Positions 25,101 through 32,714 of a stretch of DNA of 46,302 bases are shown piece after piece. The DNA comes from JBCDGZ01 sp038750655 (lineage in GTDB: Bacteria; Bacteroidota; Bacteroidia; Chitinophagales; Saprospiraceae): assembly GCA_038750655.1 (NCBI GenBank), contig JBCDGZ010000053.1:1-46302 (forward strand), read 5' to 3'. A program made the translations under genes and the position numbers. A model generated the notes under the pieces. That model was not told where the DNA came from, did no database searches, and was given only the letters and a program-made list of their open reading frames with translations. Position 1 is the stretch's first letter. The number at the start of each line of letters is the position of its first letter.

Positions 25101-26517
25101 TATAATCATCGCCCTGACCAAAGCCGGGCTGGCTACTGCCGTCGATGATGGTGCTAATATCTTCCAAGGCGGGCAGGGCCTCCCCGCTGGTGTTGCCAAC
25201 AAAAATCCGATGGAGGCCGGGGCCGGGAATATTGAATTTGATGATGTTGCCACCGGGGGTAGCATTGGCGCACTCGATGGCCCCGCGGAGCGAACCCAGA
25301 CCTTCGTCGGCTTCCGTAGTCACCCAAATGGTGCCATCAGGCTGGGTGCAGGGGGAATTGCCCGCTACCACGCGACAGTCGGCGAAGGTCGAGCTGTTGC
25401 CTTGATTATCTGTAGCGATGGCTGTGAGAATGCTACTCCCGGTGAAAATGGTACCCGGAACGGTGGTCAAATCGAAGGCCCAAGTGCCGCCGACGGCGAT
25501 GGTGGTACCGAGATAGGTACGGCCCTGGCAGGGGCGATTCGCGCAGGAATTGATGGTATTGGCGTAGACATCGACGATGGCGCCGTCGATAGCGGTGCCG
25601 CTGGCCGTGTAGCGGTTGGCCTCTTCGATAACTGGGGCGGCAATGCCGTTGTTGGCGTTTTGCTGCAGGTCAATAGTCAGGGTATCGTTGCAGTAAATGG
25701 AGTTGCGTAGGAGGCTACAGCCCGTCGATCCATTGCGGATAGAAATGGCAACTGGATGGTGGGCGATCACATTGCCCATCCGAATATCCGGCCCACCGAT
25801 GAGGTGATTATCACCGCCGTTGCGAATAAGGATGCCGCAGTATTCATTGCCGATGTCGAATCCTTGATTATAGTCGGTTCCAATAATATTGCTTTGAATG
25901 CGGCAGTTGTTGGCTCCTCGTTGGAGCACAATACCACACCCTTCCCAAGGCCCGGTGTTGGGGACATTGGGGAAGACGTCCTGATCTGAGCCATTGTTGT
26001 AGATCACATTGCCTCGGCCGGGCGCACCGATTTGAACATTGCTGGCTCCACTGACATCGATGCCATCGTCGGGAAAATCGTGGATGGCGAGGGCGTAGAT
26101 GGCGCAGGCGTCCCCGAGCACCCAGAGGGCATTGATGGGGGTCGTCCAGGGGTGTCGGCTGCCGTCCAGTTCGATGAGGGGGCGGGGGGTACCGATGCCG
26201 GTGTAGCCGGGCTGGCTACTGCCGTCGATGAGGGTACCGGGATCGCTGAGCGCGGGCAGGGCCTCGCCGGTGATGCTGCCTACGTAGATGATATGGTTGC
26301 CGCTGCCGGGGATGTTGAACAGGATGGTGTCTGGACCGAGGCGGCTGTTGGCACAGTCGATGGCGAAGCGGAGCGAGCCGGGGCCCTCATCTTCGGTGGT
26401 TGTAACCAGGATGGGGCTGGTATTGCCGGGGCAGGCGACCAGCGATTGGCTAAAGAGGAGGAGGCATAAGATGCTGCTGAGTAGGTGTAGCCCTTTGTTC
26501 ATGGTTGCTTTTTTCAT
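22126..26517 (-). CDS. Giant T9SS cargo: duplicated beta-helix, SprB repeats, PKD, dockerin-like and cohesin-like domains
   Basis: 1463 residues. After a signal peptide (to ~28), two homologous right-handed beta-helix modules occupy ~29-385 and ~390-745; both start with VTTxxDEGxGSLRxAIxCAN and share GEALPAL and IDGSSQPG. Three SprB-type repeats follow (~750-975; each with DASCxxxNG and SGxYTV), then a PKD domain (~977-1050, YSWSFGDGSS). From ~1051 a CarboxypepD-like segment leads into paired dockerin-like helices, NGLTTFDIYLLQQHIL (~1113) and DINRSGTLTTFDIFQLRQLVLG (~1142). A cohesin-like beta domain lies at ~1243-1372, and a T9SS type A sorting domain ends the protein (from ~1381, QNAPNPFREQ). 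It is probably a cell-surface polysaccharide- or protein-binding scaffold. No catalytic residues were identified in the helices. Confidence 0.9.
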   Translation of the reverse strand: MKKATMNKGLHLLSSILCLLLFSQSLVACPGNTSPILVTTTEDEGPGSLRFAIDCANSRLGPDTILFNIPGSGNHIIYVGSITGEALPALSDPGTLIDGSSQPGYTGIGTPRPLIELDGSRHPWTTPINALWVLGDACAIYALAIHDFPDDGIDVSGASNVQIGAPGRGNVIYNNGSDQDVFPNVPNTGPWEGCGIVLQRGANNCRIQSNIIGTDYNQGFDIGNEYCGILIRNGGDNHLIGGPDIRMGNVIAHHPVAISIRNGSTGCSLLRNSIYCNDTLTIDLQQNANNGIAAPVIEEANRYTASGTAIDGAIVDVYANTINSCANRPCQGRTYLGTTIAVGGTWAFDLTTVPGTIFTGSSILTAIATDNQGNSSTFADCRVVAGNSPCTQPDGTIWVTTEADEGLGSLRGAIECANATPGGNIIKFNIPGPGLHRIFVGNTSGEALPALEDISTIIDGSSQPGFGQGDDYSPLIILDGSAHDWDRPINALWVKGPYCEIYGLEIRNFPDDGIDITGVDYVVVGAPRKGNVLYANGWEQDYFPTLPNTGPWNGCGIVLKSGADRCKIQSNILGTNYTQSIQLPNEHCGIVVLDGGDNHLIGGTQPGEGNTIAYHKVGIRVSNASYGCRLRRNSLYCNDSIPINLIGTANLELLPPEIDTASTVFIGGSGATTDVVEVYIDQPANCVGVPCQGRYYLGQATVINGRWGLSAPFASTLQLAGGEQVTALAVDILGNTSTYTACQELVLGCTLTLSFDQVNDASCDLANGSFEIVASGANGALRYWVNNEVEPDAQVGNLVAGDYTVIAADALGCRDTISLSIGNSGYPSLSVDQVNDASCGLPNGMVELSAMGGLGPYSFDLGSGPSASGIFIGLSSGTYMATVSDAVGCTAEQELTVGDSPAPFMSVSNIVHASCDQNNGSFSVTASGGMPPYSFDIGNGATVDTFFSNLNSGLYTVTLTDHNDCATTASVTINNIDIQPIADFDYTMQGEMVSFENTSVDAASYSWSFGDGSSPSTGANPIHQYDRNSEFTVCLTATNACGDVTYCEVLEVVFALDVSGMVFREDGAPVGNALLLAGGAATSSANDGLFALNDLPPGNDYDLIPQKNTNWANGLTTFDIYLLQQHILDVEALASPYQMIAADINRSGTLTTFDIFQLRQLVLGTTDSIAGNTSWRFVPADFLFPNPTNPFESPFPESISYTALDRHQDHQDFVAIKTGDLNLSSDPLQLQIPDRELRLRTHSHYDKTTHLLTIDIRADHFSPMAALQLDFQFDPQQLHYVGLLPAALPEMSDTHTGLQQLEQGRLPIAWHEPQGRRAGTQLPPDALLFQLQFRLAAGALPTTAALNINNERMVARAFTNRGEALQLALENTNSRSTESPFRVLQNAPNPFREQTLIRFYLPEADRVELQLMNLSGQVLQQQVGNYEAGWQDWELSAKGLPAGVYWYEVSTGAYRGQGKMVIK

Positions 26518-26568
26518 AGTTCTTGAGATTGTTGTTTCAAACAGGTTCTGAAATACCGCTTAGAGCGA

Positions 26569-26583
26569 AGAACAGACTGTTCT
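26569..26583. promoter_or_regulatory. Interrupted palindrome AGAACAGACTGTTCT, operator candidate
   Basis: Seven-base arms AGAACAG and CTGTTCT around a single A. It is centred about 59 bases upstream of the start of the 1463-residue cargo gene, a plausible place for a dimeric regulator. No matching second copy was noticed. Confidence 0.35.
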
Positions 26584-26746
26584 CACTTAGAAATTTGGGG
26601 GGATTCAAACGAGGGTGTGTGGTAGGTACCGGTTTTTGTTTCCTTAAAAGTAGGAAATTATACGGATTTGGATGAGGTATTTCTCTACTTTATTAAGAAC
26701 TAAGGGTAAGCGGAGTACGAGTAAGGAAGGGTTGACATATTGGACC

Positions 26747-26785
26747 ACAAAAAATCTCCTGAAAGGCAAACACCTTCAGGAGATT
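26747..26785 (-). terminator. Intrinsic terminator closing the DUF1800/DUF1501/discoidin operon
   Basis: On the minus strand AATCTCCTGAA (26785-26775) pairs with TTCAGGAGATT (26763-26753), and the stem can extend by AGG/CCT past a bulge, leaving a small loop. It is followed by six T (26754-26749). It lies ~58 bases beyond the stop at 26843. Confidence 0.88.
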
Positions 26786-26842
26786 AACAGAGGACAATTC
26801 GGACTAAAGGTACAGCCGAATCTGCTTGAAGTTATGAACTTC

Positions 26843-27586
26843 TCAGTTGACGACCACAAAAGGTTTGGTTTTCACCCCTCCTGTCGAAGGCTGTAAAACG
26901 GACATCATATAGACTCCGGCCTGGTAATTATCCAATGCAATGGAAAGCGTTTGACCGGAAGCAGGGGTCGTTTGCTGGCTTCGATGGAGGACTTGCCCTA
27001 AAGTATTGACAATAACGATCTCTATGGCTTCGCTGAATTGCCCATTGAGGGTGATATTGATCAGCGAACGAGTTGGATTGGGAGCGAGTTGGAAGTCGAG
27101 GTTTTCTGGGCTTATTTCTTCTATAGGTGTTGTTCCTTCTTTGATGTTGAATCTGATTTCAGAGAGGCCATAGCAGTTGGTGCCGCCCCAGTTATCGACA
27201 GCAGTAATGAGGAGGTAGCGAGCGGTGAGGCCGTCGAGATCAAAGCCGGCGGAGCCGGCATAGTCGGAGGCTCCGGTCCCCTGCGCTACTTGAAAGCTCC
27301 CCCACTCCGTCCAATTCTGGCCATCCAGGGAATAATCAATGTTCACATTTTTAAATCCCCTACCGAGATTTCCTGCTTCATTGACATTCCAAATCTGCGA
27401 AGTCCCCAGTGTGTAGGCAAAGCCTAGGTCATACATCAACCAATGTCCGTCCCCTCTCTGCGGATTCGGACTTTGTTGCGTTTGACAAGAGGTCCAGTGG
27501 TTATTCCAGTCTCTGCTGTAGCATTGACCGTTTAATTGGAGGGAAGCAAGGAGGCATACGATGAAGATTGATAGGCTAGATTTCAT
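26843..27586 (-). CDS. Discoidin (F5/8 type C)-like T9SS cargo, short paralogue
   Basis: 247 residues. Signal peptide to ~20 (QLNGQ). The domain at ~22-150 has the features of an F5/8C/galactose-binding-like jelly roll: GDGHWLMYDLGFAYTLGTSQIWNVNE, NVNIDYSLDGQNWTEWGSF and ARYLLITAVDNWGGTNCYGLSEIRFN. Two Cys near the start (CYSRDW, SCQTQ) may pair. Residues ~165-247 are a T9SS type A sorting domain (LAPNPTRSLINI, IVNTLGQVLH, AGVYMMSVL). It lacks the linking domain present in the paralogue encoded just upstream (27600-28613). It probably binds carbohydrate at the surface. It is the last gene of the operon, 13 bases after its paralogue. Confidence 0.88.
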   Translation of the reverse strand: MKSSLSIFIVCLLASLQLNGQCYSRDWNNHWTSCQTQQSPNPQRGDGHWLMYDLGFAYTLGTSQIWNVNEAGNLGRGFKNVNIDYSLDGQNWTEWGSFQVAQGTGASDYAGSAGFDLDGLTARYLLITAVDNWGGTNCYGLSEIRFNIKEGTTPIEEISPENLDFQLAPNPTRSLINITLNGQFSEAIEIVIVNTLGQVLHRSQQTTPASGQTLSIALDNYQAGVYMMSVLQPSTGGVKTKPFVVVN

Positions 27587-27599
27587 ATTAAATAGTCAT

Positions 27600-28613
27600 T
27601 TAAATCTTAATAAACTTGAAATAATGCTCCGAGGTGGCTTGCCCAACAGCGAGGTAATAAATCCCTGGCTTCAGGCTTTTGATGTTCAAAGAACGCTGCC
27701 CCGCCTCAAGCACCTGTTCTCTCACTTTTTGTCCAGTATTATTGTAAATGCTGATGCGCAAATTGCGGTTATCATCACCAGAACTGCTGACATATAGGCG
27801 CTCATGGGCCGGATTGGGAAAAAAATGAACCCCTACCTGCTGCGCTCGGCTAGTTACCGCACGAATCTCTGAATAACTGCTCCTACCGTCCAGATCAAAC
27901 TGCTCTAAGCGGTAGTAGGCTACGGGGTGGTTGGCCGCCGCGCCGAAAGCTTCTTCGTCTGAGAACGAGTAGAAGCTTCGGCCGGAGCGGACATAGCCAA
28001 TGCGCCTCCACAGCGCACCATTAAAGCTCTTCTGAATATCGAAATAATCACTGTTGACTTCCGAGACAGTCTCCCAAGTCAACAATGCCGTATTTTCGTC
28101 TTGTAGCTGCGCATCGAAGTAGAGGTATTCTACGGGCAATACAATTCCACTGGTAATCTCAAAACGGACCTCAGCCAGGCCGTAGCAACTGGGGTGCCCC
28201 CAATTATCAATAGCAGAAATCAACACATAGCGTACCAAGCGCCCATCGAAATCAAAAGCCTCAAACCCTGCATAATTATTCAATCCATTGGCTCTTTCCA
28301 ACTCATAGCCGCCCAGTTCCGTCCAATTGACACCATCGGAAGAGTAATCCACCACCACATTTCTAAAGCCAATATTGGTTTTTCCGGTTTCGTTGGTATT
28401 CCAGATGCGGGCAGTCGTCAGGCTATAGAGGTCTCCAAAATCATACATGATCCAGTGGCCCAGGTTGCGGGCGGTATTGGGGTTGGAACTTTCCTGACAA
28501 GAAGCCCAGGTGTTCTCCCAGGATCGGTGCTCGCCATTGATGCAAGGCGACTGAGCCGATAGGGAGTAAATCATACTTAGTAAAATACCGAAGGTCAAAA
28601 AATTGCTTTTCAT
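27600..28613 (-). CDS. Discoidin (F5/8 type C)-like T9SS cargo, long paralogue
   Basis: 337 residues. Signal peptide to ~20 (SLSAQ). The discoidin-like domain (~22-152) closely parallels that of the next gene: LGHWIMYDFGDLYSLTTARIWNTNETG, NVVVDYSSDGVNWTELGGYEL and RYVLISAIDNWGHPSCYGLAEVRFE. Residues ~160-250 form a fibronectin-III-like linker typical of T9SS proteins (LLTWETVSEVNSDYFDIQKS, YYRLEQFDLDGRSSYSEI). The sorting domain follows from ~262 (FFPNPAHERLYV, IYNNTGQKV, PGIYYLAVG). It is exported across the outer membrane, presumably to bind glycans. The gene follows DUF1501 after 87 bases on the same strand; the pair probably arose by tandem duplication. Confidence 0.88.
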   Translation of the reverse strand: MKSNFLTFGILLSMIYSLSAQSPCINGEHRSWENTWASCQESSNPNTARNLGHWIMYDFGDLYSLTTARIWNTNETGKTNIGFRNVVVDYSSDGVNWTELGGYELERANGLNNYAGFEAFDFDGRLVRYVLISAIDNWGHPSCYGLAEVRFEITSGIVLPVEYLYFDAQLQDENTALLTWETVSEVNSDYFDIQKSFNGALWRRIGYVRSGRSFYSFSDEEAFGAAANHPVAYYRLEQFDLDGRSSYSEIRAVTSRAQQVGVHFFPNPAHERLYVSSSGDDNRNLRISIYNNTGQKVREQVLEAGQRSLNIKSLKPGIYYLAVGQATSEHYFKFIKI

Positions 28614-28700
28614 CTCTTTTGATTTGAAGGGACCTGAGGTAAGCCGGAGCTTACCCCAGGCAAAATCTAATGAAAATGGTTGTCATATATTAAAGCGCGA

Positions 28701-30122
28701 TTAAGCTTGCATAAATCCGATTGGGGGCGTCGCACTGGGGCTATAAAAATTGAGAATGTTGGGGAATATATTTTGCAAGTCGGTATTCGATACCCCAAAC
28801 CATTGGGCCAGTTCCGCAAAATACTCATCGGTAGAAAGCGTAGGAATCAAAACGCCGTTGCCCACATCCAGGCTGCTGTTTAAGGCCAAGTCGGGATAGG
28901 TCCCGTAAATTTGCCCCCCATTTACCTTACCGCCCATCACCATCGCATTACCCCCCCAGGCATGATCGGTACCATTGCCATTGGAAGTCAGGGTACGGCC
29001 AAAATCGGAGATGGTGAAGGTGGTGACATCATCTGCTACCCCCAGCTCATTCATAGCATTGTTGAATTCATTGAGGGCCCTGCTGACCACCGCCAGCATT
29101 TGCGTTTGGGCATTCAGCACCTCATCGTGGTGGTCCCAGCCACCGAAGGTGATGAAGAAGGTTTGGCGACAGACATTGAGGCTGCTGCGGGCGGCGATGG
29201 TTTTAGCGACCATATTCAAACTCTGGGAAAGGTAGCTGGGGGAAAAAGTCGTACTCAGATTTACTCCTCCAACCGCCGTACTGAACAGCTCGTGAGTCGA
29301 TTGAGAATTCTTAATCACATCGGCGTAACTCTTTCGAAAAATATCGGTGTACTGCTGCTCCATTAGGCTGTTGATAGCAGTAGTCTTGACCTGCTCAAGT
29401 AGGTCACCGTTGCCGTTGCCATAGCCTTCGATTCCGACGCTGCCCGTACCTTCGGGGCGGATGGTATACTCGGCGACCGAATTCCCTGATTGGAAAATAT
29501 TCCTTCCAGAGAGGGAGATGTTCATCGATATATTCTGATTGGCGTTCATGCTGTGCAGAATATCGGCCATCCGGCCTCCCCAACCGTAGGCGGATCGACT
29601 CTGGGGGACGGAGGTCTGCCACTGTTGAATTTGATCGGAGTGGGAGAACAGCCCCAGCGGTACCCGTACCCCTCCGCTTTCGTACTGCGCCTTGGTAGTC
29701 GGCTCAACGAGGGTACCGACATTGCTGACCAAGGCCAGCCGGCCAGAGTTGAATAGCTGCTGGACTTCGGGCATGGAGGGGTGGAGCCCCAGCGAGGGCT
29801 GGTTGCCCACCAGCGGGTTTAAGCCCAGCAGGGTGTTTTGGGCCAGTGCGAGGTTAGAGCGGGTCGTCGCGTAGGCGGCGTAGGCTCCACTCTCGGTAGG
29901 CACCAGCATATTGAAGGAGTCGTTTCCTCCGGCCAGCAGGATGCATACCAGGGCCTTATAATTGCCGGAGCCCGTGGTGGTGGCCAGCTTTGCCGTACGG
30001 CCTGCGGCCGCATTGGCCATCCCCAGGTTAAATAAAGTGGAGAAAAAAGTCGTCGTGCCGATAGCCGCACAGCTGGCGGTCCCCAAGAATTTTCGGCGGT
30101 TCATTTTGTGATCTTTACCCAT
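28701..30122 (-). CDS. DUF1501 family protein with twin-arginine signal
   Basis: 473 residues. The N-terminus MNRRKFLG followed by an alanine-rich hydrophobic stretch is a Tat-type signal, so the protein is probably folded in the cytoplasm, perhaps with a cofactor, before export. A start at 30104 (the MNRRKFLG Met) is an alternative. YKALVCILLAGGNDSFNMLVP is the hallmark DUF1501 block, and TTFTISDFGRTLTSNGNGTDHAWGGNAMVMGG the second conserved block (Asp, Arg, Asp-His). DUF1501 belongs to the alkaline-phosphatase/sulfatase-like fold, but the reaction is not established. It sits 17 bases after the DUF1800 gene; these two families are repeatedly neighbours in Bacteroidota and Planctomycetota, implying a joint function. 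Confidence 0.93.
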   Translation of the reverse strand: MGKDHKMNRRKFLGTASCAAIGTTTFFSTLFNLGMANAAAGRTAKLATTTGSGNYKALVCILLAGGNDSFNMLVPTESGAYAAYATTRSNLALAQNTLLGLNPLVGNQPSLGLHPSMPEVQQLFNSGRLALVSNVGTLVEPTTKAQYESGGVRVPLGLFSHSDQIQQWQTSVPQSRSAYGWGGRMADILHSMNANQNISMNISLSGRNIFQSGNSVAEYTIRPEGTGSVGIEGYGNGNGDLLEQVKTTAINSLMEQQYTDIFRKSYADVIKNSQSTHELFSTAVGGVNLSTTFSPSYLSQSLNMVAKTIAARSSLNVCRQTFFITFGGWDHHDEVLNAQTQMLAVVSRALNEFNNAMNELGVADDVTTFTISDFGRTLTSNGNGTDHAWGGNAMVMGGKVNGGQIYGTYPDLALNSSLDVGNGVLIPTLSTDEYFAELAQWFGVSNTDLQNIFPNILNFYSPSATPPIGFMQA

Positions 30123-30139
30123 AGTCAGATAGATGATTA

Positions 30140-31891
30140 TTATTTTAGAAAGGCATAGTCTGGTGAAATCAAAATCAGATAGAGGGCCATTGCCAGGCGA
30201 TCCTCCTCTATCAGCTGCGAAAGTGCATTGACGATGATGGTCTTGCTGGCGTCAGAAAGCTGCCCGCAGGCCAGCAGGATGTCGAGGCGATCTACCAGTG
30301 CGGTGGGGTTGTCGGCCAGTTCCCATTCGTCGTCAAAGTCTAGTATCGGTTCCGAAGGCAGTTCGCTGTGTTCTCCGGCATCTATAAAGGGCAGCTCCTC
30401 GAAGGTCCAGTATTGAACATTGTTGATAAACCCAATGGAAGTCGTAGAATTATGAATTTGAAACACCGGAGCCACCAAATTTTGATCGGCAATGGGGCCG
30501 TTGGGTTGATACTCCGGCGAGTAGAAATTGAAGACGCTGGAGGCAAACAGCGGAACCTGTCCAACCGTAGCAAGCCAGTCGTCCATCGTGGTGGCAAACC
30601 ACTCTCCACTGTTACCAATGGCCTCCGCATTAAAGGCCCGCATAAAGCCGGAGTAGCGAACGATGGGCTCCCGCAATTTCCCACGATAGGGCGCATTGGC
30701 CACATCGCATTGGCGAGCTTCCTCATCCAGCAGGATGGCCTTGACTACCGCTTTTAAATCTCCTCTCACCCCCTGGCCATTGTCGTTGAAGGCATTGGCC
30801 ACCCGATTGACGTAAGCGGGGCTGGGGTTGGAGGAAACTAGGAATTGAATCAGGGCTTTGCCGATGAAGGGGCCTACATTGGGGTGATTGTGTAGGTTGT
30901 CCATCGCATCATTGAAGTCTTGCAGGCCAGTTTGCCCTGCGGGAACAATTTGCCCATTCAGCAGGGTTTTGCTGCCGGGTTCGTGCCATTCTTCGAACAT
31001 CGCCATTGGATACATGGCTATTAACCCATCTTCCATAGGTACCCCCCAAGGGTGGCCCGGGATGCCGTTGCCGAAGCCGGTAAAAATCTTCGCAAATTCC
31101 CGAATATCTGCATTGTTGTAAGTAGGAATAAAATTACCGGAGGCATCGAGCTTGCGCGTCCCATCATTATTTAATTCGTACAGTCCAATGGAAAAGAGCT
31201 GCATGACTTCTCGCGCGTAGTTTTCGTCAGGATGAATATTATTAGCTGGATCAGATTTGGGGTTGAACATATGGCTCAGGTAGAGGCCCATAGAGGGATT
31301 GCGGCTGACCTCGCTGAGCAGTTGTCGATAGTTGCCGAAGGCATTGCGGTTGAGGACATCGAAGTAGTAGGTAGAAAGCTCCCCGTGGTCTTCAAAGAGG
31401 TCACTGCCCACCGAGGAGATGACAAAAATCTGGCTGAGGGCGTGGGTTACGCGCTGCCGCAGCAAATCCGGCCGCTTCAGCGTCCAGTTCCACCAGGCTA
31501 TACGAAACGACATCATTCCCCCAAAGGCATCCGGCCCCCCGGACATGCTGGCCTCAATTTGCTCAACCATATCGGTCATGTTGAGCTGCGGGATGGCCAG
31601 TTGCTCATCGATCCAAGCCTCGTAGCCGATCTGCGCTACTCGCTCTATCATTTCGTAATCGTAGCCTAGTGTTGCCTGCGCCAGAAAGCGAGAGGCGTCT
31701 TTGAGTTGCCCAATCTGGTCGAGCGGAAAGCCATCAACGGTTGTCCCACCGTTGTTCGTATTATTTTGGTTATGACTGGTAATAACGGTGACCCCTGCAT
31801 TGTGCCCTGCTCCTATGTAATCAGTATACTGTTGTGCCAGTAGCAAATGGCTGGTGAAGCAAGCGATCAAGGCCAGCAAGTATTGTTTCAT
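30140..31891 (-). CDS. DUF1800 family exported protein
   Basis: 583 residues. A signal peptide ends at ~residue 19 (LLLAQ). The DUF1800 signatures are ASRFLAQATLGYDYEMIERVAQIGYEAWIDEQL at the start, WWNWTLKRPDLLRQRVTHALSQIFVIS, NPKSDPANNIHPDENYAREVMQLFSIGLYELN, and a late KLREPIVRYSGFMRAF and APVFQIHN. The family is largely alpha-helical and its biochemistry is unknown. It is the first gene of a four-gene operon (DUF1800, DUF1501 and two discoidin-like T9SS proteins) ending at the terminator at 26747. About 190 bases upstream separate it from the next gene and must hold the operon promoter. Confidence 0.93.
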   Translation of the reverse strand: MKQYLLALIACFTSHLLLAQQYTDYIGAGHNAGVTVITSHNQNNTNNGGTTVDGFPLDQIGQLKDASRFLAQATLGYDYEMIERVAQIGYEAWIDEQLAIPQLNMTDMVEQIEASMSGGPDAFGGMMSFRIAWWNWTLKRPDLLRQRVTHALSQIFVISSVGSDLFEDHGELSTYYFDVLNRNAFGNYRQLLSEVSRNPSMGLYLSHMFNPKSDPANNIHPDENYAREVMQLFSIGLYELNNDGTRKLDASGNFIPTYNNADIREFAKIFTGFGNGIPGHPWGVPMEDGLIAMYPMAMFEEWHEPGSKTLLNGQIVPAGQTGLQDFNDAMDNLHNHPNVGPFIGKALIQFLVSSNPSPAYVNRVANAFNDNGQGVRGDLKAVVKAILLDEEARQCDVANAPYRGKLREPIVRYSGFMRAFNAEAIGNSGEWFATTMDDWLATVGQVPLFASSVFNFYSPEYQPNGPIADQNLVAPVFQIHNSTTSIGFINNVQYWTFEELPFIDAGEHSELPSEPILDFDDEWELADNPTALVDRLDILLACGQLSDASKTIIVNALSQLIEEDRLAMALYLILISPDYAFLK

Positions 31892-32023
31892 TTGCGTAAT
31901 TTTTAAAGGATTGAAAAATGTGCGTTTACAGGGATAAAGAGGGAAGAGAGGTTTACCCTACCGAGAAAGGAACTTTTTTCTAAAAAAAATAAAAGCAGGT
32001 GCTAAGAGGAAGTTAGAGGGGGG

Positions 32024-32063
32024 GAGAAAAAGAAAACCTGAGCTATGTAATCATAACTCAGGT
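32024..32063 (-). terminator. Intrinsic terminator after the duplicated-domain gene
   Basis: On the minus strand ACCTGAG (32063-32057) pairs with CTCAGGT (32042-32036); after one mismatch TATG/CATA closes a four-base ATTA loop. A T-rich tail (TTTCTTTTTCT) follows. It lies 21 bases beyond the stop at 32085. Confidence 0.85.
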
Positions 32064-32084
32064 AACTGGGAATTAATTATAATG

Positions 32085-32594
32085 CTAGCCTAGTGCTTTG
32101 ATGTAGTTTTGCATCGTACTAATGTTTTCGTCATAGGCGGACTGCTCGCCGATGCTAACACCGGAGGTGCTCCGTACAAAGGGCTTGAAGGGAAGCTGGC
32201 GTTCAGCGAAGTTGGTATTGAAACCATCAGGTTGCAGGGTGTCGCCGTTCAGACCGATGGCCCAGAAATTCGACTGGTAGCTCTTCAAGGACTTGATGAT
32301 CGCATTGCCCGCATCCGTTTCGCTCTTCCGAATTCCCGCCATGTAGGTTTCCAGGGTTTGAATATTGGCATCATAGGCTTTTGATGAACCGATAGTTACC
32401 CCCTTGTTGACGACGTAGTAGGAGAAAGGCAGATTTCTTTGGGTGAAAAAAGTCAGAAATCCATCGGGTTGAAAGGTACTTCCATTCAATCCAATTCCCC
32501 AGTTTTTAGACTGGTAGCTTTTCAGTTCTTTAATAATGTTTTGGCAATTTTGAATTTCTTTATCGCCGGGCATTTCTACTTTTGTGAGTGCCAT
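32085..32594 (-). CDS. Unrecognised cytoplasmic protein with an internal duplication
   Basis: 169 residues from the ATG at 32594 (MALTKVEMPG); the upstream extension would be a run of AT-rich codons. The protein is two copies of a ~70-residue unit (roughly residues 14-82 and 92-165). Shared residues include LKSYQS, W.IGLNG.T.QPDGF, an aromatic and Arg, LPF, GV(T/S)IG, AYD.NI.T and a final Y. There is no signal peptide, membrane segment or Cys pair. I do not recognise the family. The conserved Trp, Gly-Leu-Asn-Gly and Gln-Pro-Asp-Gly-Phe suggest a compact ligand-binding or structural module. The gene stands alone, ends in its own terminator, and is divergent from a lipoprotein gene, with a 24-bp palindrome between them. 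Confidence 0.82.
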   Translation of the reverse strand: MALTKVEMPGDKEIQNCQNIIKELKSYQSKNWGIGLNGSTFQPDGFLTFFTQRNLPFSYYVVNKGVTIGSSKAYDANIQTLETYMAGIRKSETDAGNAIIKSLKSYQSNFWAIGLNGDTLQPDGFNTNFAERQLPFKPFVRSTSGVSIGEQSAYDENISTMQNYIKALG

Positions 32595-32695
32595 GATTAA
32601 AAAGTAATTTAAGGTTAAAAAATTGAGAATAATCAACTGTAATTAGTTGCTTTCGATAGGACAAAGATGAAGCAAAATAGCGCGGCGCAAATCTG

Positions 32696-32703
32696 CAAAA
32701 ATA
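32696..32703 (-). promoter_or_regulatory. Possible -7 element (TATTTTTG) for the duplicated-domain gene
   Basis: TATTTTTG on the minus strand fits TAnnTTTG and lies ~100 bases upstream of the start at 32594. No clear -33 TTG stands at the standard distance; instead the AAAGCAGGTAA half-site at 32715 covers that region, so a regulator could replace or block it. Confidence 0.35.
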
Positions 32704-32714
32704 CCAGATTCTTC

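Larger units (their letters stand above)
26518..26842. other. Intergenic 325 bases with a palindrome and a minus-strand terminator
   Basis: The stretch between two minus-strand genes holds the terminator of the discoidin/DUF1501 operon (26747-26785) and a 15-base interrupted palindrome (26569-26583) upstream of the giant T9SS gene. No coding region looks credible. Confidence 0.6.

Noticed and set aside
24772..25710. 312-codon plus-strand frame inside the giant T9SS gene
   Set aside because: Repetitive Gly/Ala/Ile/Asp-rich antisense translation of the beta-helix modules, without independent start signals.
32596..32636. Longer start for the duplicated-domain gene (14 extra residues)
   Set aside because: The extension is an AT-rich hydrophobic string that looks like untranslated leader; the Met at 32594 begins the ordinary soluble sequence.
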